Origin: UBA1231 sp045652765
GTDB lineage: Bacteria > Bacillota_I > Bacilli_A > ML615J-28 > CAG-313
Direction of reading: 5' to 3'
Length of the DNA: 6,976 nt
Assembly (NCBI GenBank): GCA_045652765.1
Contig: JAZOLG010000060.1
Location: forward strand, 1-6,976
Shown here one piece after another: positions 1 through 6,203 of this stretch. Position 1 is the stretch's first letter. The number at the start of each line of letters is the position of its first letter. Under the pieces are notes generated by a model, which saw nothing but the letters and a program-made list of their open reading frames with translations, was not told the origin of the DNA and ran no database searches. The translations under genes and the position numbers were made by a program.

Positions 1-135
1 ATTTCAATAATAATTATTATTACAATAATAACTAAAACCAGTATACCCATCAATACTTTTCTAAAATACATTATTTATCTAATATCACCCATTATAGGAG
101 GAATAATAGGGATCAATAAATCAAACAAAAAGTGA
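1..135 (+). CDS. C-terminal fragment of a hydrophobic membrane protein (5' end outside window)
   Basis: Frame 1 is open from the first base to a TGA at 133-135, giving 44 residues with no start codon in view, so the gene begins upstream. The other two plus frames close within about 33 bases, which makes this frame stand out in such AT-rich DNA. The peptide has an Ile-rich hydrophobic run (residues 1-10), a second hydrophobic stretch (about 20-37) containing the Gly-rich motif SPIIGGIIGI, and a basic, polar tail NKSNKK. This reads like the end of a small integral membrane protein. The GGIIGIN ending recalls the YrzE/TIGR04086 group of small membrane proteins, but that is from memory and weak. 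It converges on the glp operon, and its stop codon lies inside the shared terminator stem. The use of TGA as a stop argues against UGA coding for Trp here. Confidence 0.6.
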   Translation: MSIIIIITIITKTSIPINTFLKYIIYLISPIIGGIIGINKSNKK

Positions 136-155
136 TACGAAAGTATCACTTTTTT
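127..155. terminator. Bidirectional intrinsic terminator between convergent genes
   Basis: A perfect 12-bp stem (127-138 with 143-154) closes a GAAA loop on the plus strand. Its A-rich left arm and T-rich right arm supply a U-tract in both directions. It would end the plus-strand fragment (stop at 133-135) and the minus-strand glp operon (last stop codon at 154-156). Both stop codons overlap the stem, so the intergenic space is essentially only the terminator. Confidence 0.88.
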
Positions 156-504
156 ATTTATATTTAAGAACTTCTTTTGTTGTTATTATATTAACACCCA
201 ATCCCAATACATTTTCAATAACAATTGAATTTATCGCAAGTGGAGCATAAACTATTGTCTTTTGAATTTCTCTCATAACTTCAAATATTTTATCCTTTGG
301 GATTTCATTTTCCGTTATTACACTGACTCGTTTAACATTTCCACCTATAACTTCAATAGTTGATGTGACTTTTCTTTTTGGTGAAGTTAATTCATTTCTT
401 GCGTAAGTTTCTCCACGCTTACAATAATTACCTGTTACATTTAGATTTTCATCTACTTCTAAATGGCATCCTCTTGGACATACAATACATATCAATTTAC
501 GCAT
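154..504 (-). CDS. DUF1667 four-cysteine protein, probable small subunit of the glycerol-3-phosphate dehydrogenase module
   Basis: This 116-residue protein matches the DUF1667 family (PF07892) in length and motifs. At the N-terminus is CIVCPRGC (Cys6, Cys9, Cys13), followed by Cys28 in YCKRG, then the conserved ARNELTSPKRKVTST stretch and an IPKDKIFEVM segment. The four-cysteine layout resembles the N-terminal [4Fe-4S] site of molybdopterin oxidoreductases, so binding of an Fe-S cluster or a metal is likely but not shown. The family normally sits beside a GlpA-like dehydrogenase and a FAD/NAD oxidoreductase, as here, which suggests an electron-transfer subunit; its biochemistry is not established. 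The start ATG overlaps the upstream gene by 8 nt and has a strong GGAGGTG Shine-Dalgarno 4 nt before it. It is the last gene of the operon, with the terminator at its stop codon. Confidence 0.88.
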   Translation of the reverse strand: MRKLICIVCPRGCHLEVDENLNVTGNYCKRGETYARNELTSPKRKVTSTIEVIGGNVKRVSVITENEIPKDKIFEVMREIQKTIVYAPLAINSIVIENVLGLGVNIITTKEVLKYK

Positions 505-1744
505 CGTGCACCTCCAATGAAATGATTTGTCCTTCTTTAATTAAATCTCTTTTTATTTTAATTCTTTCCATTTCAGAAGGAATTAAATAAGTTTTCTTAA
601 AACGTTTAATTTGTTTTCCATCAAGAATAACATCTATATAACATGATTGATGAGGTGTTTTAACTCTAAAAAATAATTCTATATCGTTAAGATCATCAAT
701 AACAACCTTAGTTGGTAATACATAATTAACTCCATTACCATTTTTTACTTCAACAGTTCGATTTTTTACAATTTCATCATTTAAATATTTAGCTACAAAA
801 TATCCAACTTTTTTTGATTCTTCAGATACATAATCCACTAAATCATGAACATGTAAAGAATTACCACATGAAAAAATTCCTTTAACAGAAGTTTGATACG
901 TATCGTCAACAATTGGACCTTTTGTTATAGGGTGCATTTTAACACCAATATTTTCTAATAATTTATTTGAAGGGATTAGCCCTACTGATAACAACAAAGT
1001 ATCAACTTCAAACTCTATTTCGCTTCCTTCAATAAAATTAAAATTATCATCAACCTTAGACAATACAATCTTTTCTAATCGATCTTTACCAACAATTTTT
1101 TTAACAGTATGACTTAAATATAGTGGTATGCTATAATCTTCTAAACATTGTACAATATTTCGATTTAGTCCATTTGAATAAGGCATAAGTTCAGCTACAC
1201 CAAGCACTTTTGCTCCTTCAAGAGTCATTCTTCGAGCCATAATCAAACCAATATCACCACTACCTAAAATAAATACTTTTTTACCTACTAAATAACCTTC
1301 AATATTTAAATATTTTTGAGCCGCACCAGCTGTCAAAACTCCACTTGGTCTATCACCAGGAATTTGAATAGCTCCACGGTTTCGTTCTATACACCCTGTT
1401 GCAGAAACGATTGCTCTTGCTTGAATAATTTGAACTCCATCAACTGGATTGATAAAAGTGACTTTTAAATCATCAGAAATATGAGTAACCATCGTTTCTA
1501 ATCTATATTCAATATTACGATTAACAAGTTCAACTTCTGCTCTATATGCATATTCAGGTCCAGTTAATTCTTCTTTATATGTTTGTAAACCAAACCCATT
1601 ATGAATACACTGAAGTAAGATGCCTCCTAGTGCTTTTTCTTTTTCCAAAACAATTATTGATTTTACACCATTATCAAAGGCAGATACAGCGGCAGCTAAG
1701 CCGGCACTTCCGCCTCCAATTACAACTAAGTCATATTTAATCAT
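497..1744 (-). CDS. FAD/NAD(P)-dependent oxidoreductase of the glp locus
   Basis: This 415-residue pyridine nucleotide-disulphide oxidoreductase-type flavoprotein has an N-terminal FAD Rossmann motif GGGSAG (10-15), the linker ATG (115-117), a second Rossmann motif GSGDIG (161-166) for NAD(P), and a terminal FAD motif GIFSCGN (289-295). It lacks the redox CxxC of thioredoxin reductases. Instead it has LLQCIHNGFGL (Cys46) and ATGCIERNRGAI (Cys118), which are typical of the oxidoreductase found next to GlpA-like proteins in clostridia and relatives. Residues from about 330 to 415 form an extra C-terminal domain without a recognised motif. It probably moves electrons between the dehydrogenase flavin and NAD(H) or another carrier, much as GlpB serves GlpABC, but the acceptor cannot be read from sequence. 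The ATG overlaps the glpA-like stop by 8 nt, with AGAGGTG upstream as ribosome binding site. The protein is likely cytoplasmic. Confidence 0.9.
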   Translation of the reverse strand: MIKYDLVVIGGGSAGLAAAVSAFDNGVKSIIVLEKEKALGGILLQCIHNGFGLQTYKEELTGPEYAYRAEVELVNRNIEYRLETMVTHISDDLKVTFINPVDGVQIIQARAIVSATGCIERNRGAIQIPGDRPSGVLTAGAAQKYLNIEGYLVGKKVFILGSGDIGLIMARRMTLEGAKVLGVAELMPYSNGLNRNIVQCLEDYSIPLYLSHTVKKIVGKDRLEKIVLSKVDDNFNFIEGSEIEFEVDTLLLSVGLIPSNKLLENIGVKMHPITKGPIVDDTYQTSVKGIFSCGNSLHVHDLVDYVSEESKKVGYFVAKYLNDEIVKNRTVEVKNGNGVNYVLPTKVVIDDLNDIELFFRVKTPHQSCYIDVILDGKQIKRFKKTYLIPSEMERIKIKRDLIKEGQIISLEVHDA

Positions 1745-3164
1745 TAGACACCTCTTTATTTAGAGATTCTTTTACAACAAATGAATTACGTTTGCCATAT
1801 TCAATATTCAAAAGGTCAACTTTTAATTCTCGAGCTAATATTTTAGCAACATTAACTTCACAAAAACCTCCTTGACACATACCGAATCCCGGTCTAATGC
1901 GTTTTTTCACACCTTTAATTGTTGTAGCACCACAATTTCGGTGGATTACATCCAAAATTTCTCCTTCAGTCACTTGTTCACAATTACAAATCATTTTGCC
2001 AAATAAAGGATTTTGTTTAATTAATTCATTTTTATCACTCAAAGACATTTTACTCAAGCGAACTAATGGTCTTCTTATTGGATTATAATTTTCATTAAGA
2101 GTTTTATCTTTGATAAAATCGGCTACCATTAAAGCAATTGCAGGAGCAGCTGATAAACCAGGAGACTGAATCCCTGCTACATTAATAAAACCTTTTCTTG
2201 TTTCTTCAATAATAAAATCATTATTGTTAGAAATAGCCCTTATTCCTGAAAATTGTCTAATTACCTTAGAATAATCAACATAATCTACCAAATTGTAAGC
2301 TTTATTTCTAACATTATTCAAAACATCTTTATTTGTTGAAAGATCTTCTTTATCAAAAATTTCTTCACTAGACGGACCTATAATATAATTAAAATGAGTA
2401 GTTGGAGCAACTAAAACTCCTTTTCCTTTGCTTGATGGTACATTAAATAAAGTATGTTTTAAATATGTATTATCGTAATGATCTAATACAAAATATTCAC
2501 CACGTCTAGGTGTCAATGTAAAAAATCGTTCATTAACCATCTCATTAATAACATCAGTATATATACCAGCAGCATTAATCACATAACGCGTAAAATATTC
2601 ATTTTTTTCACTTTTGACTAAATAATGATCATTTATCGGCGTTATATTAAGTACTTTATCTTTTAATGATAACTGAACTCCATTATCCATAGCATTTTCC
2701 ATTAATGCAACAGTTAATTCAAAAGGATTAATTATACCAGCAGTTGGAGCAAAAAGACCCTTAATTGCTTTTTTAGTAATGATAGTATCAAGTTTCATTA
2801 ATTCATTTTGATCAAGTATTTTAGTATCTACACCATTAATTTTAGCACGTTCATGTAATTGATAAAGCATATCTAGTTCTTCTTGATCATTCGCCAGTGT
2901 AATTGAACCATTTCGAATAAAGCTAACATCCAATTCATTACAAAGTTTATCATACAAAGAATTTCCCAAAACATTAAGTTTAGCCTTTAGTGAACCAGGT
3001 TTTGGATCATATCCCGAATGTATAATTGCTGAATTTGCACATGAAGTACCTTCACAAACATCATTTTCTTTATCTAAAACAATTATTTTTAATTTATATT
3101 TAGCTAATTCTCTAGCGATACTAGCACCAATTACACCTGCGCCAATAATTAGCACATCATACAT
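1737..3164 (-). CDS. glpA: GlpA-like FAD glycerol-3-phosphate dehydrogenase with BFD-type [2Fe-2S] domain
   Basis: This 475-residue enzyme is expected to oxidise sn-glycerol 3-phosphate to dihydroxyacetone phosphate. A DAO-type FAD fold starts with GAGVIG (8-13), continues with the SAIIHSGYDPKPGSLKAKL region (45-63) and NAAGIYTD (197-204), and closes near GIQSPGLSAAPA (331-342). A C-terminal Fer2_BFD domain follows, with CNC (Cys393, Cys395) and CQGGFC (Cys430, Cys435) as [2Fe-2S] ligands. This layout matches GlpA and the short clostridial proteins, not the longer H2O2-forming GlpO. I chose the ATG at 3164 over a GTG at 3173: the ATG lies 1 nt after the glpK stop and has AGAAGGTG 6 nt upstream, whereas the GTG would use part of that same site. 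Related DAO enzymes such as 2-hydroxyglutarate oxidase are similar, but the glpK neighbour supports the glycerol role. Confidence 0.85.
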   Translation of the reverse strand: MYDVLIIGAGVIGASIARELAKYKLKIIVLDKENDVCEGTSCANSAIIHSGYDPKPGSLKAKLNVLGNSLYDKLCNELDVSFIRNGSITLANDQEELDMLYQLHERAKINGVDTKILDQNELMKLDTIITKKAIKGLFAPTAGIINPFELTVALMENAMDNGVQLSLKDKVLNITPINDHYLVKSEKNEYFTRYVINAAGIYTDVINEMVNERFFTLTPRRGEYFVLDHYDNTYLKHTLFNVPSSKGKGVLVAPTTHFNYIIGPSSEEIFDKEDLSTNKDVLNNVRNKAYNLVDYVDYSKVIRQFSGIRAISNNNDFIIEETRKGFINVAGIQSPGLSAAPAIALMVADFIKDKTLNENYNPIRRPLVRLSKMSLSDKNELIKQNPLFGKMICNCEQVTEGEILDVIHRNCGATTIKGVKKRIRPGFGMCQGGFCEVNVAKILARELKVDLLNIEYGKRNSFVVKESLNKEVSND

Positions 3165-3165
3165 C

Positions 3166-4674
3166 TTATTCACCTTCTTCTACTTTAAAGTAGCGTGTAG
3201 CATTTACAGCTTTTAACCAACCATTATATTTTCTATCTCTTGTCTCTTTATCAAATTGACTAGTAAAAATTCTTTCAACGGAATATAATTTTTTTATTTC
3301 ATCAATATTGGCCCATATTCCAGTTCTTAAACCGGCTAAGTATGCAGCACCTTTTGCAGTTGTTTCTAATATTTTAGGACGCACAATACGACAATTTAAT
3401 ATATTTGCTTGAAACTGCATTAAATAATTATTAATGCTAGCTCCTCCATCAACCGCAAGATTACGAATTTTCATGTTAGATTCTTTTATCATTACTTCCA
3501 TGACATCTTTAGATTGATAAGCTATTGATTCTACAACAGCATTAATAAAATGTTCTTTCTTAGTGGCTCTTGTTAATCCAAAAGTAGTGCCTCTTACATC
3601 ATTGTCCCAATATGGAGTACCTAATCCCACGAATGCTGGAACAAAATAAACACCATTACTATCAGGAATACGAGAACTATATTTTTCAACATCTGAAGAT
3701 TTTTCAATAATACGAATACCATCTCTTAACCATTGAACAGCTGAACCAGCCACAAAAACCGAACCTTCTAAAGCATATTCGATTTTGCCGTTTATTCCCC
3801 ATGCAATAGTAGTTAACAAACCATTATTAGATTTTACAATTTTGTCTTTAGTATTCATCAACATAAAGCATCCTGTACCATATGTATTCTTTACATCGCC
3901 TTCATTATAACAACATTGTCCAAATAACGATGCTTGTTGATCACCAATAATTGCCGCTATTGGAATTTCATAACCATTTGTTAAATTGGTTAATTCAGTA
4001 GCATAACCATAAATATCACTTGATTCAACAACTTTGGGAAGAATTTCTTTAGGAATATTAAATAGTTTTAATAATTCATCATCCCAATCTAAATTATTAA
4101 TATTATAAAGCATTGTTCTAGATGCATTACTATAATCAGTTACATGAACTTTACCTGATGTTAATTTCCAGACCAAATAAGAATCTACTGTGCCAAATAA
4201 TATTTCACCCTTTTTTGCACGTTTTAATAAATCGGGGCGCTTATCAAAAATGAATTTTATTTTTGATGCAGAAAAATACGGATTAATAATTAACCCTGTT
4301 TTTTCTTGAATCATCTTTTGATATCCATTTTCTATCATATATTCACAAATACTTTGTGATTGTCTTGATTGCCATACGATAGCTGGATAAACAGCTTCAC
4401 CTGTTTCTTTATCCCACAAGATTGTAGTTTCTCTTTGGTTTGTAATTCCTATACCCTTTATATCAGTTACATCTATATTAGATTTATTAATAATATCTTT
4501 CAAAGTCAAATAAACACTTTGCCAGATTTCCTCTGGATTTTGTTCAACCCAACCATTTTTAGGGAAATTTAAGCTTATTTCCATTTGATCTACAGAAACG
4601 ATATTACAAAATTCATCAAATAAAATTGATCTCGAACTAGTTGTACCTTGATCAATTGCAATAACATATTTCAT
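3166..4674 (-). CDS. glpK: Glycerol kinase
   Basis: This 502-residue FGGY-family kinase has the usual length. It phosphorylates glycerol with ATP to sn-glycerol 3-phosphate, trapping it in the cytoplasm. The N-terminal phosphate-binding motif is DQGTTSSRS (8-16). Glycerol-site residues known from E. coli GlpK are present: Arg81, Glu82, Trp101, Tyr133, Asp245 and Phe270. Asp245 lies in GDQQASLFGQ, and AVDGGASINNYLMQ (407-420) marks the C-terminal ATPase domain. In Bacillus and Enterococcus a histidine a few residues before the PIAG..GDQQ motif is phosphorylated by HPr of the PTS. By eye the matching position here is Leu231, with no His nearby, so this control appears absent. Translation starts at an ATG 8 nt after the acetyltransferase stop, with AGAGG overlapping that stop. 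The product is the substrate of the next gene's enzyme. Confidence 0.97.
   Translation of the reverse strand: MKYVIAIDQGTTSSRSILFDEFCNIVSVDQMEISLNFPKNGWVEQNPEEIWQSVYLTLKDIINKSNIDVTDIKGIGITNQRETTILWDKETGEAVYPAIVWQSRQSQSICEYMIENGYQKMIQEKTGLIINPYFSASKIKFIFDKRPDLLKRAKKGEILFGTVDSYLVWKLTSGKVHVTDYSNASRTMLYNINNLDWDDELLKLFNIPKEILPKVVESSDIYGYATELTNLTNGYEIPIAAIIGDQQASLFGQCCYNEGDVKNTYGTGCFMLMNTKDKIVKSNNGLLTTIAWGINGKIEYALEGSVFVAGSAVQWLRDGIRIIEKSSDVEKYSSRIPDSNGVYFVPAFVGLGTPYWDNDVRGTTFGLTRATKKEHFINAVVESIAYQSKDVMEVMIKESNMKIRNLAVDGGASINNYLMQFQANILNCRIVRPKILETTAKGAAYLAGLRTGIWANIDEIKKLYSVERIFTSQFDKETRDRKYNGWLKAVNATRYFKVEEGE
3171..3178 (-). promoter_or_regulatory. Ribosome binding site that decides the glpA-like start
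   Basis: AGAAGGTG lies 6 nt before the ATG at 3164, inside the last glpK codons. A GTG at 3171-3173 could open a reading frame three codons longer, but it is part of this same site and would have essentially no spacing. The downstream ATG is therefore favoured. Confidence 0.7.
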
Positions 4675-4682
4675 TTTAGCCT

Positions 4683-5666
4683 CTATTTAAATACTTTTTT
4701 CATTAATGCATAGCTTTGAACAATTTTAAAGCCCGCACCCATATAAATATATCTTGCATGATTGTTTAATCCTGTATAGAAAGTCATAAATTTAGCACCA
4801 TTAAGTTTAGATTGATATGCTAACATGGAAAACAATGCTTTTCCCATTCCTCTTCCACGAATTGATGAACTAATAATAATACCATCAAAATGACCACGAC
4901 CACTTGTTTCATTCCATAATGCACCTGTCCATCCTTTTATTACATTATTTTCAACAATAACTAAAAACGGATATGGTTTATCTAATAATAAATTAGATCT
5001 AATAACTTTTTCAAAATCTGGAGCTTGAATATCTTCATAAAATTCATTTAATCCAGTATGTTTATTTTCATCGTAAAATTCTATTTTAATACCATCTTTT
5101 TCATTACGATCTAAAATTTCTTGAATTGTAGGTGAAATTTCATATTGTGCAAGTGGCAAATGGAAAGCATCTTCAAATCCTACAGCAGCATATCCACGAT
5201 GTAATAAGTAAAAGTACTCTTCTGAATTAACTCTAATACCTGGTGCGCAAGGATGATCATCAGTCCCATAATGTGGAATATACCAACTATAGCATAATGG
5301 TAAATAAGATGAAGCTTGGATTGATTTTCTACCATTAGCTTTAACAAAATTTTCTACTTTTTTTAACAATTCATCAGCAATTCCTTGTTTACGATAACTA
5401 TTTCTAACTACTAAAGCATTTAAATAACCAGGTGCATTTTCGTTTTTTATAGTTTGTTGTCTAATTAACCCAATTGCATAACCTACTAGTAGCTCTCCAT
5501 CAAAAGCTCCAAATACACCTTCAAAATTGAAATCCACATTATTTACAAAACGATTAATAAAATCTTCAATTTCAAGTGGTTTAAAATATTTTAAAGAAGC
5601 AACTTCTTCATTCCATAATTTACAAATTTGTTCAACATCATTAATATTACAATTTCTAATTTCCAT
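4683..5666 (-). CDS. Tandem GNAT-family N-acetyltransferase
   Basis: This 327-residue protein carries two GNAT folds, about twice the length of a single-domain member. The first domain (about 1-165) has the acetyl-CoA motif A region NALVVRNSYRKQGIADELL (83-101), with RKQGIA as the pyrophosphate loop. The second (about 190-327) has IIISSSIRGRGMGKALF (263-279), with RGRGMG, and a typical ending NNHARYIYMGAGFKIV. Between them a conserved-looking His/Asp/Pro patch (HYGTDDHPCAPG, 132-143) and an SEEYFYLLHRGY segment may form the acceptor pocket. Both acetyl-CoA loops look intact, so neither domain is an obvious relic. The substrate is not recognisable; mycothiol synthase is a known tandem GNAT, but nothing ties this protein to thiols. 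It is the first gene of the operon, with a consensus ribosome site, and its stop lies 8 nt before glpK. Confidence 0.85.
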   Translation of the reverse strand: MEIRNCNINDVEQICKLWNEEVASLKYFKPLEIEDFINRFVNNVDFNFEGVFGAFDGELLVGYAIGLIRQQTIKNENAPGYLNALVVRNSYRKQGIADELLKKVENFVKANGRKSIQASSYLPLCYSWYIPHYGTDDHPCAPGIRVNSEEYFYLLHRGYAAVGFEDAFHLPLAQYEISPTIQEILDRNEKDGIKIEFYDENKHTGLNEFYEDIQAPDFEKVIRSNLLLDKPYPFLVIVENNVIKGWTGALWNETSGRGHFDGIIISSSIRGRGMGKALFSMLAYQSKLNGAKFMTFYTGLNNHARYIYMGAGFKIVQSYALMKKVFK

Positions 5667-5672
5667 ATATTT

Positions 5673-5678
5673 CCTCCT
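5673..5678 (-). promoter_or_regulatory. Consensus Shine-Dalgarno of the first operon gene
   Basis: AGGAGG lies 6 nt before the ATG at 5666. It is the best ribosome site of the operon and fixes the start of the acetyltransferase. The leader predicted from the promoter is only about 15-20 nt, leaving no room for a riboswitch or attenuator. Confidence 0.85.
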
Positions 5679-5689
5679 AATATAAATCT

Positions 5690-5698
5690 ATTATATCA
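5690..5698 (-). promoter_or_regulatory. Extended -10 promoter for the acetyltransferase-glp operon
   Basis: On the minus strand TGATATAAT is a perfect -10 hexamer preceded by the TGn extension. About 17 nt further upstream only a poor -35 (TACAAA) is seen, as is common for extended -10 promoters. It sits between the preceding terminator and the first gene, so all five downstream genes probably depend on it. I saw no catabolite-response (cre) element near it. Confidence 0.7.
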
Positions 5699-5724
5699 TA
5701 ATAAAAAATTTTTTTGTAGTAAAT

Positions 5725-5756
5725 AAAAAAAAATACTTCATATGAAGTATTTTTTT
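5725..5756. terminator. Palindromic intrinsic terminator ending the rRNA-operon tail
   Basis: A perfect palindrome (core 5731-5752, extended to 5727-5756 by A/T pairs) folds into a stem around an ATAT centre. On the minus strand it is followed by nine T's, then A and more T's. It begins 1 nt after the stop codon of the 71-residue membrane protein gene. It separates the rRNA/tRNA unit from the glp operon promoter. The symmetric A/T flanks would let it work on the plus strand too, although no plus-strand gene leads into it. Confidence 0.88.
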
Positions 5757-5757
5757 A

Positions 5758-5973
5758 TTAAACTAGAACTTTTAAATTACCGTAAAGTAATACAGATACT
5801 AAGTCTACAACCCAGAAAATAAATCCAAATGGGATAGCTAAAATAGCACCTAGTAAATTACCCTTTGCGAAACGATAAACAATAGCATTAATCCAACTTG
5901 TAATAGGAATAATAACTAAAATTAAACGTACAAGACTGCTAAGTCCATCAAAGAATTTTACGTATTCGTTCAT
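5758..5973 (-). CDS. Small two-helix membrane protein in the rRNA-operon tail
   Basis: This 71-residue protein has no family I can name with confidence. Residues 1-11 (MNEYVKFFDGL) are polar. A first membrane helix spans about 12-33, a short basic loop YRFAKGN (33-39) follows, a second helix spans about 40-63, and the tail is short. Conserved-looking features are ITSWINAIVYR at the end of helix 1 and GAILAIPFGFIFWVVDL in helix 2, with Pro48 and Asp57 inside the membrane segment. The hairpin topology is like Pmp3/YqaE proteins, but the sequence motif is not. The ATG at 5973 is preceded by AAGGAG at 7 nt. A longer frame from 6039 is possible only by translating tRNA-Asn and is rejected. The gene starts 30 nt after the tRNA and ends at a strong terminator, so co-transcription with the rRNA operon is likely. 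Confidence 0.8.
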   Translation of the reverse strand: MNEYVKFFDGLSSLVRLILVIIPITSWINAIVYRFAKGNLLGAILAIPFGFIFWVVDLVSVLLYGNLKVLV

Positions 5974-5980
5974 AATTTTT

Positions 5981-5986
5981 CTCCTT
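5981..5986 (-). promoter_or_regulatory. Shine-Dalgarno of the 71-residue membrane protein
   Basis: AAGGAG lies 7 nt before the ATG at 5973, in the 30-nt gap between the tRNA 3' end and the gene. It supports the short start and shows the gap is a translation leader; no promoter fits in the gap. Confidence 0.8.
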
Positions 5987-6003
5987 TTTTGAAATAAAAA
6001 AAA

Positions 6004-6080
6004 TGGCGCCTCTTCACGGACTTGAACCGCGGACACCATGATTAACAGTCATGTGCTCTAACCAACTGAGCTAAAGAGGC
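6004..6080 (-). tRNA. tRNA-Asn (anticodon GUU), CCA encoded
   Basis: The 77-nt minus-strand sequence folds into a full cloverleaf. The acceptor stem GCCTCTT pairs with AAGAGGC, the D stem is GCTC/GAGC, and the anticodon stem CATGA/TCATG holds loop CTGTTAA with anticodon GTT. The T stem CGCGG/CCGTG (one G-U pair) holds loop TTCAAGT. The discriminator base is G, and CCA is encoded. It lies 13 nt downstream of the 5S rRNA in the same orientation, as a distal tRNA of the rRNA operon. Eight T's follow the CCA directly. Confidence 0.97.
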
Positions 6081-6093
6081 ATTTATAGAAAGG

Positions 6094-6203
6094 AGCTGGC
6101 AACGTCCTATTTTTGCAGGTTACTACTATCGTCGGCGTTGAAGTGCTTAACTTCTGTGTTCGGCATGGGTACAGGTGTGTCCACTTCGCTATAGTCACCA
6201 AAC
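6094..6203 (-). rRNA. rrf: 5S ribosomal RNA
   Basis: The minus strand carries the 5S core, including CCCATGCCGAACACAGAAGT and TTAAGC. The terminal helix pairs TTGGTGAC near the 5' end with GTTGCCAG near the 3' end, with G-U pairs. Exact ends are uncertain by a few bases. At about 110 nt it is shorter than the Bacillus 5S (about 116 nt) and resembles Mollicutes 5S. Its A-rich AAAAATAGG segment before the 3' helix strand is similar to the Mycoplasma form. It lies about 50 nt downstream of 23S. Confidence 0.95.

Noticed and set aside
5..30. AT-rich AAT/ATT near-repeat and inverted repeat at the left edge
   Set aside because: It is explained by a run of Ile codons in the partial membrane-protein gene; the pairing would be only A/T and weak.
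96..103. AGGAGG-like ribosome site on the plus strand
   Set aside because: It is not followed by a start codon at useful spacing and lies in the Ile-Gly-Gly-Ile codons of the partial plus-strand gene.
378..590. Plus-strand open frame opposite the DUF1667 and oxidoreductase genes
   Set aside because: It is antisense to well-supported genes, has no clear ribosome site, and its peptide shows no domain. The same holds for plus frames at 1546-1740, 1897-2088 and 4369-4572.
1737..3164. H2O2-producing glycerol-3-phosphate oxidase (GlpO), as in mycoplasmas and streptococci
   Set aside because: The protein ends in a BFD [2Fe-2S] domain and is encoded with two partner redox proteins, which matches the GlpA-like dehydrogenase type.
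4683..4740. Possible internal promoter before glpK
   Set aside because: A TTGTTC-like box exists, but no acceptable -10 lies 16-18 nt downstream, and the 8-nt gene gap favours co-transcription.
5974..6039. N-terminal extension of the small membrane protein, starting at 6039
   Set aside because: These codons are tRNA-Asn and its leader. The ATG at 5973 has its own AAGGAG site at good spacing, and the extension looks nothing like a natural N-terminus.
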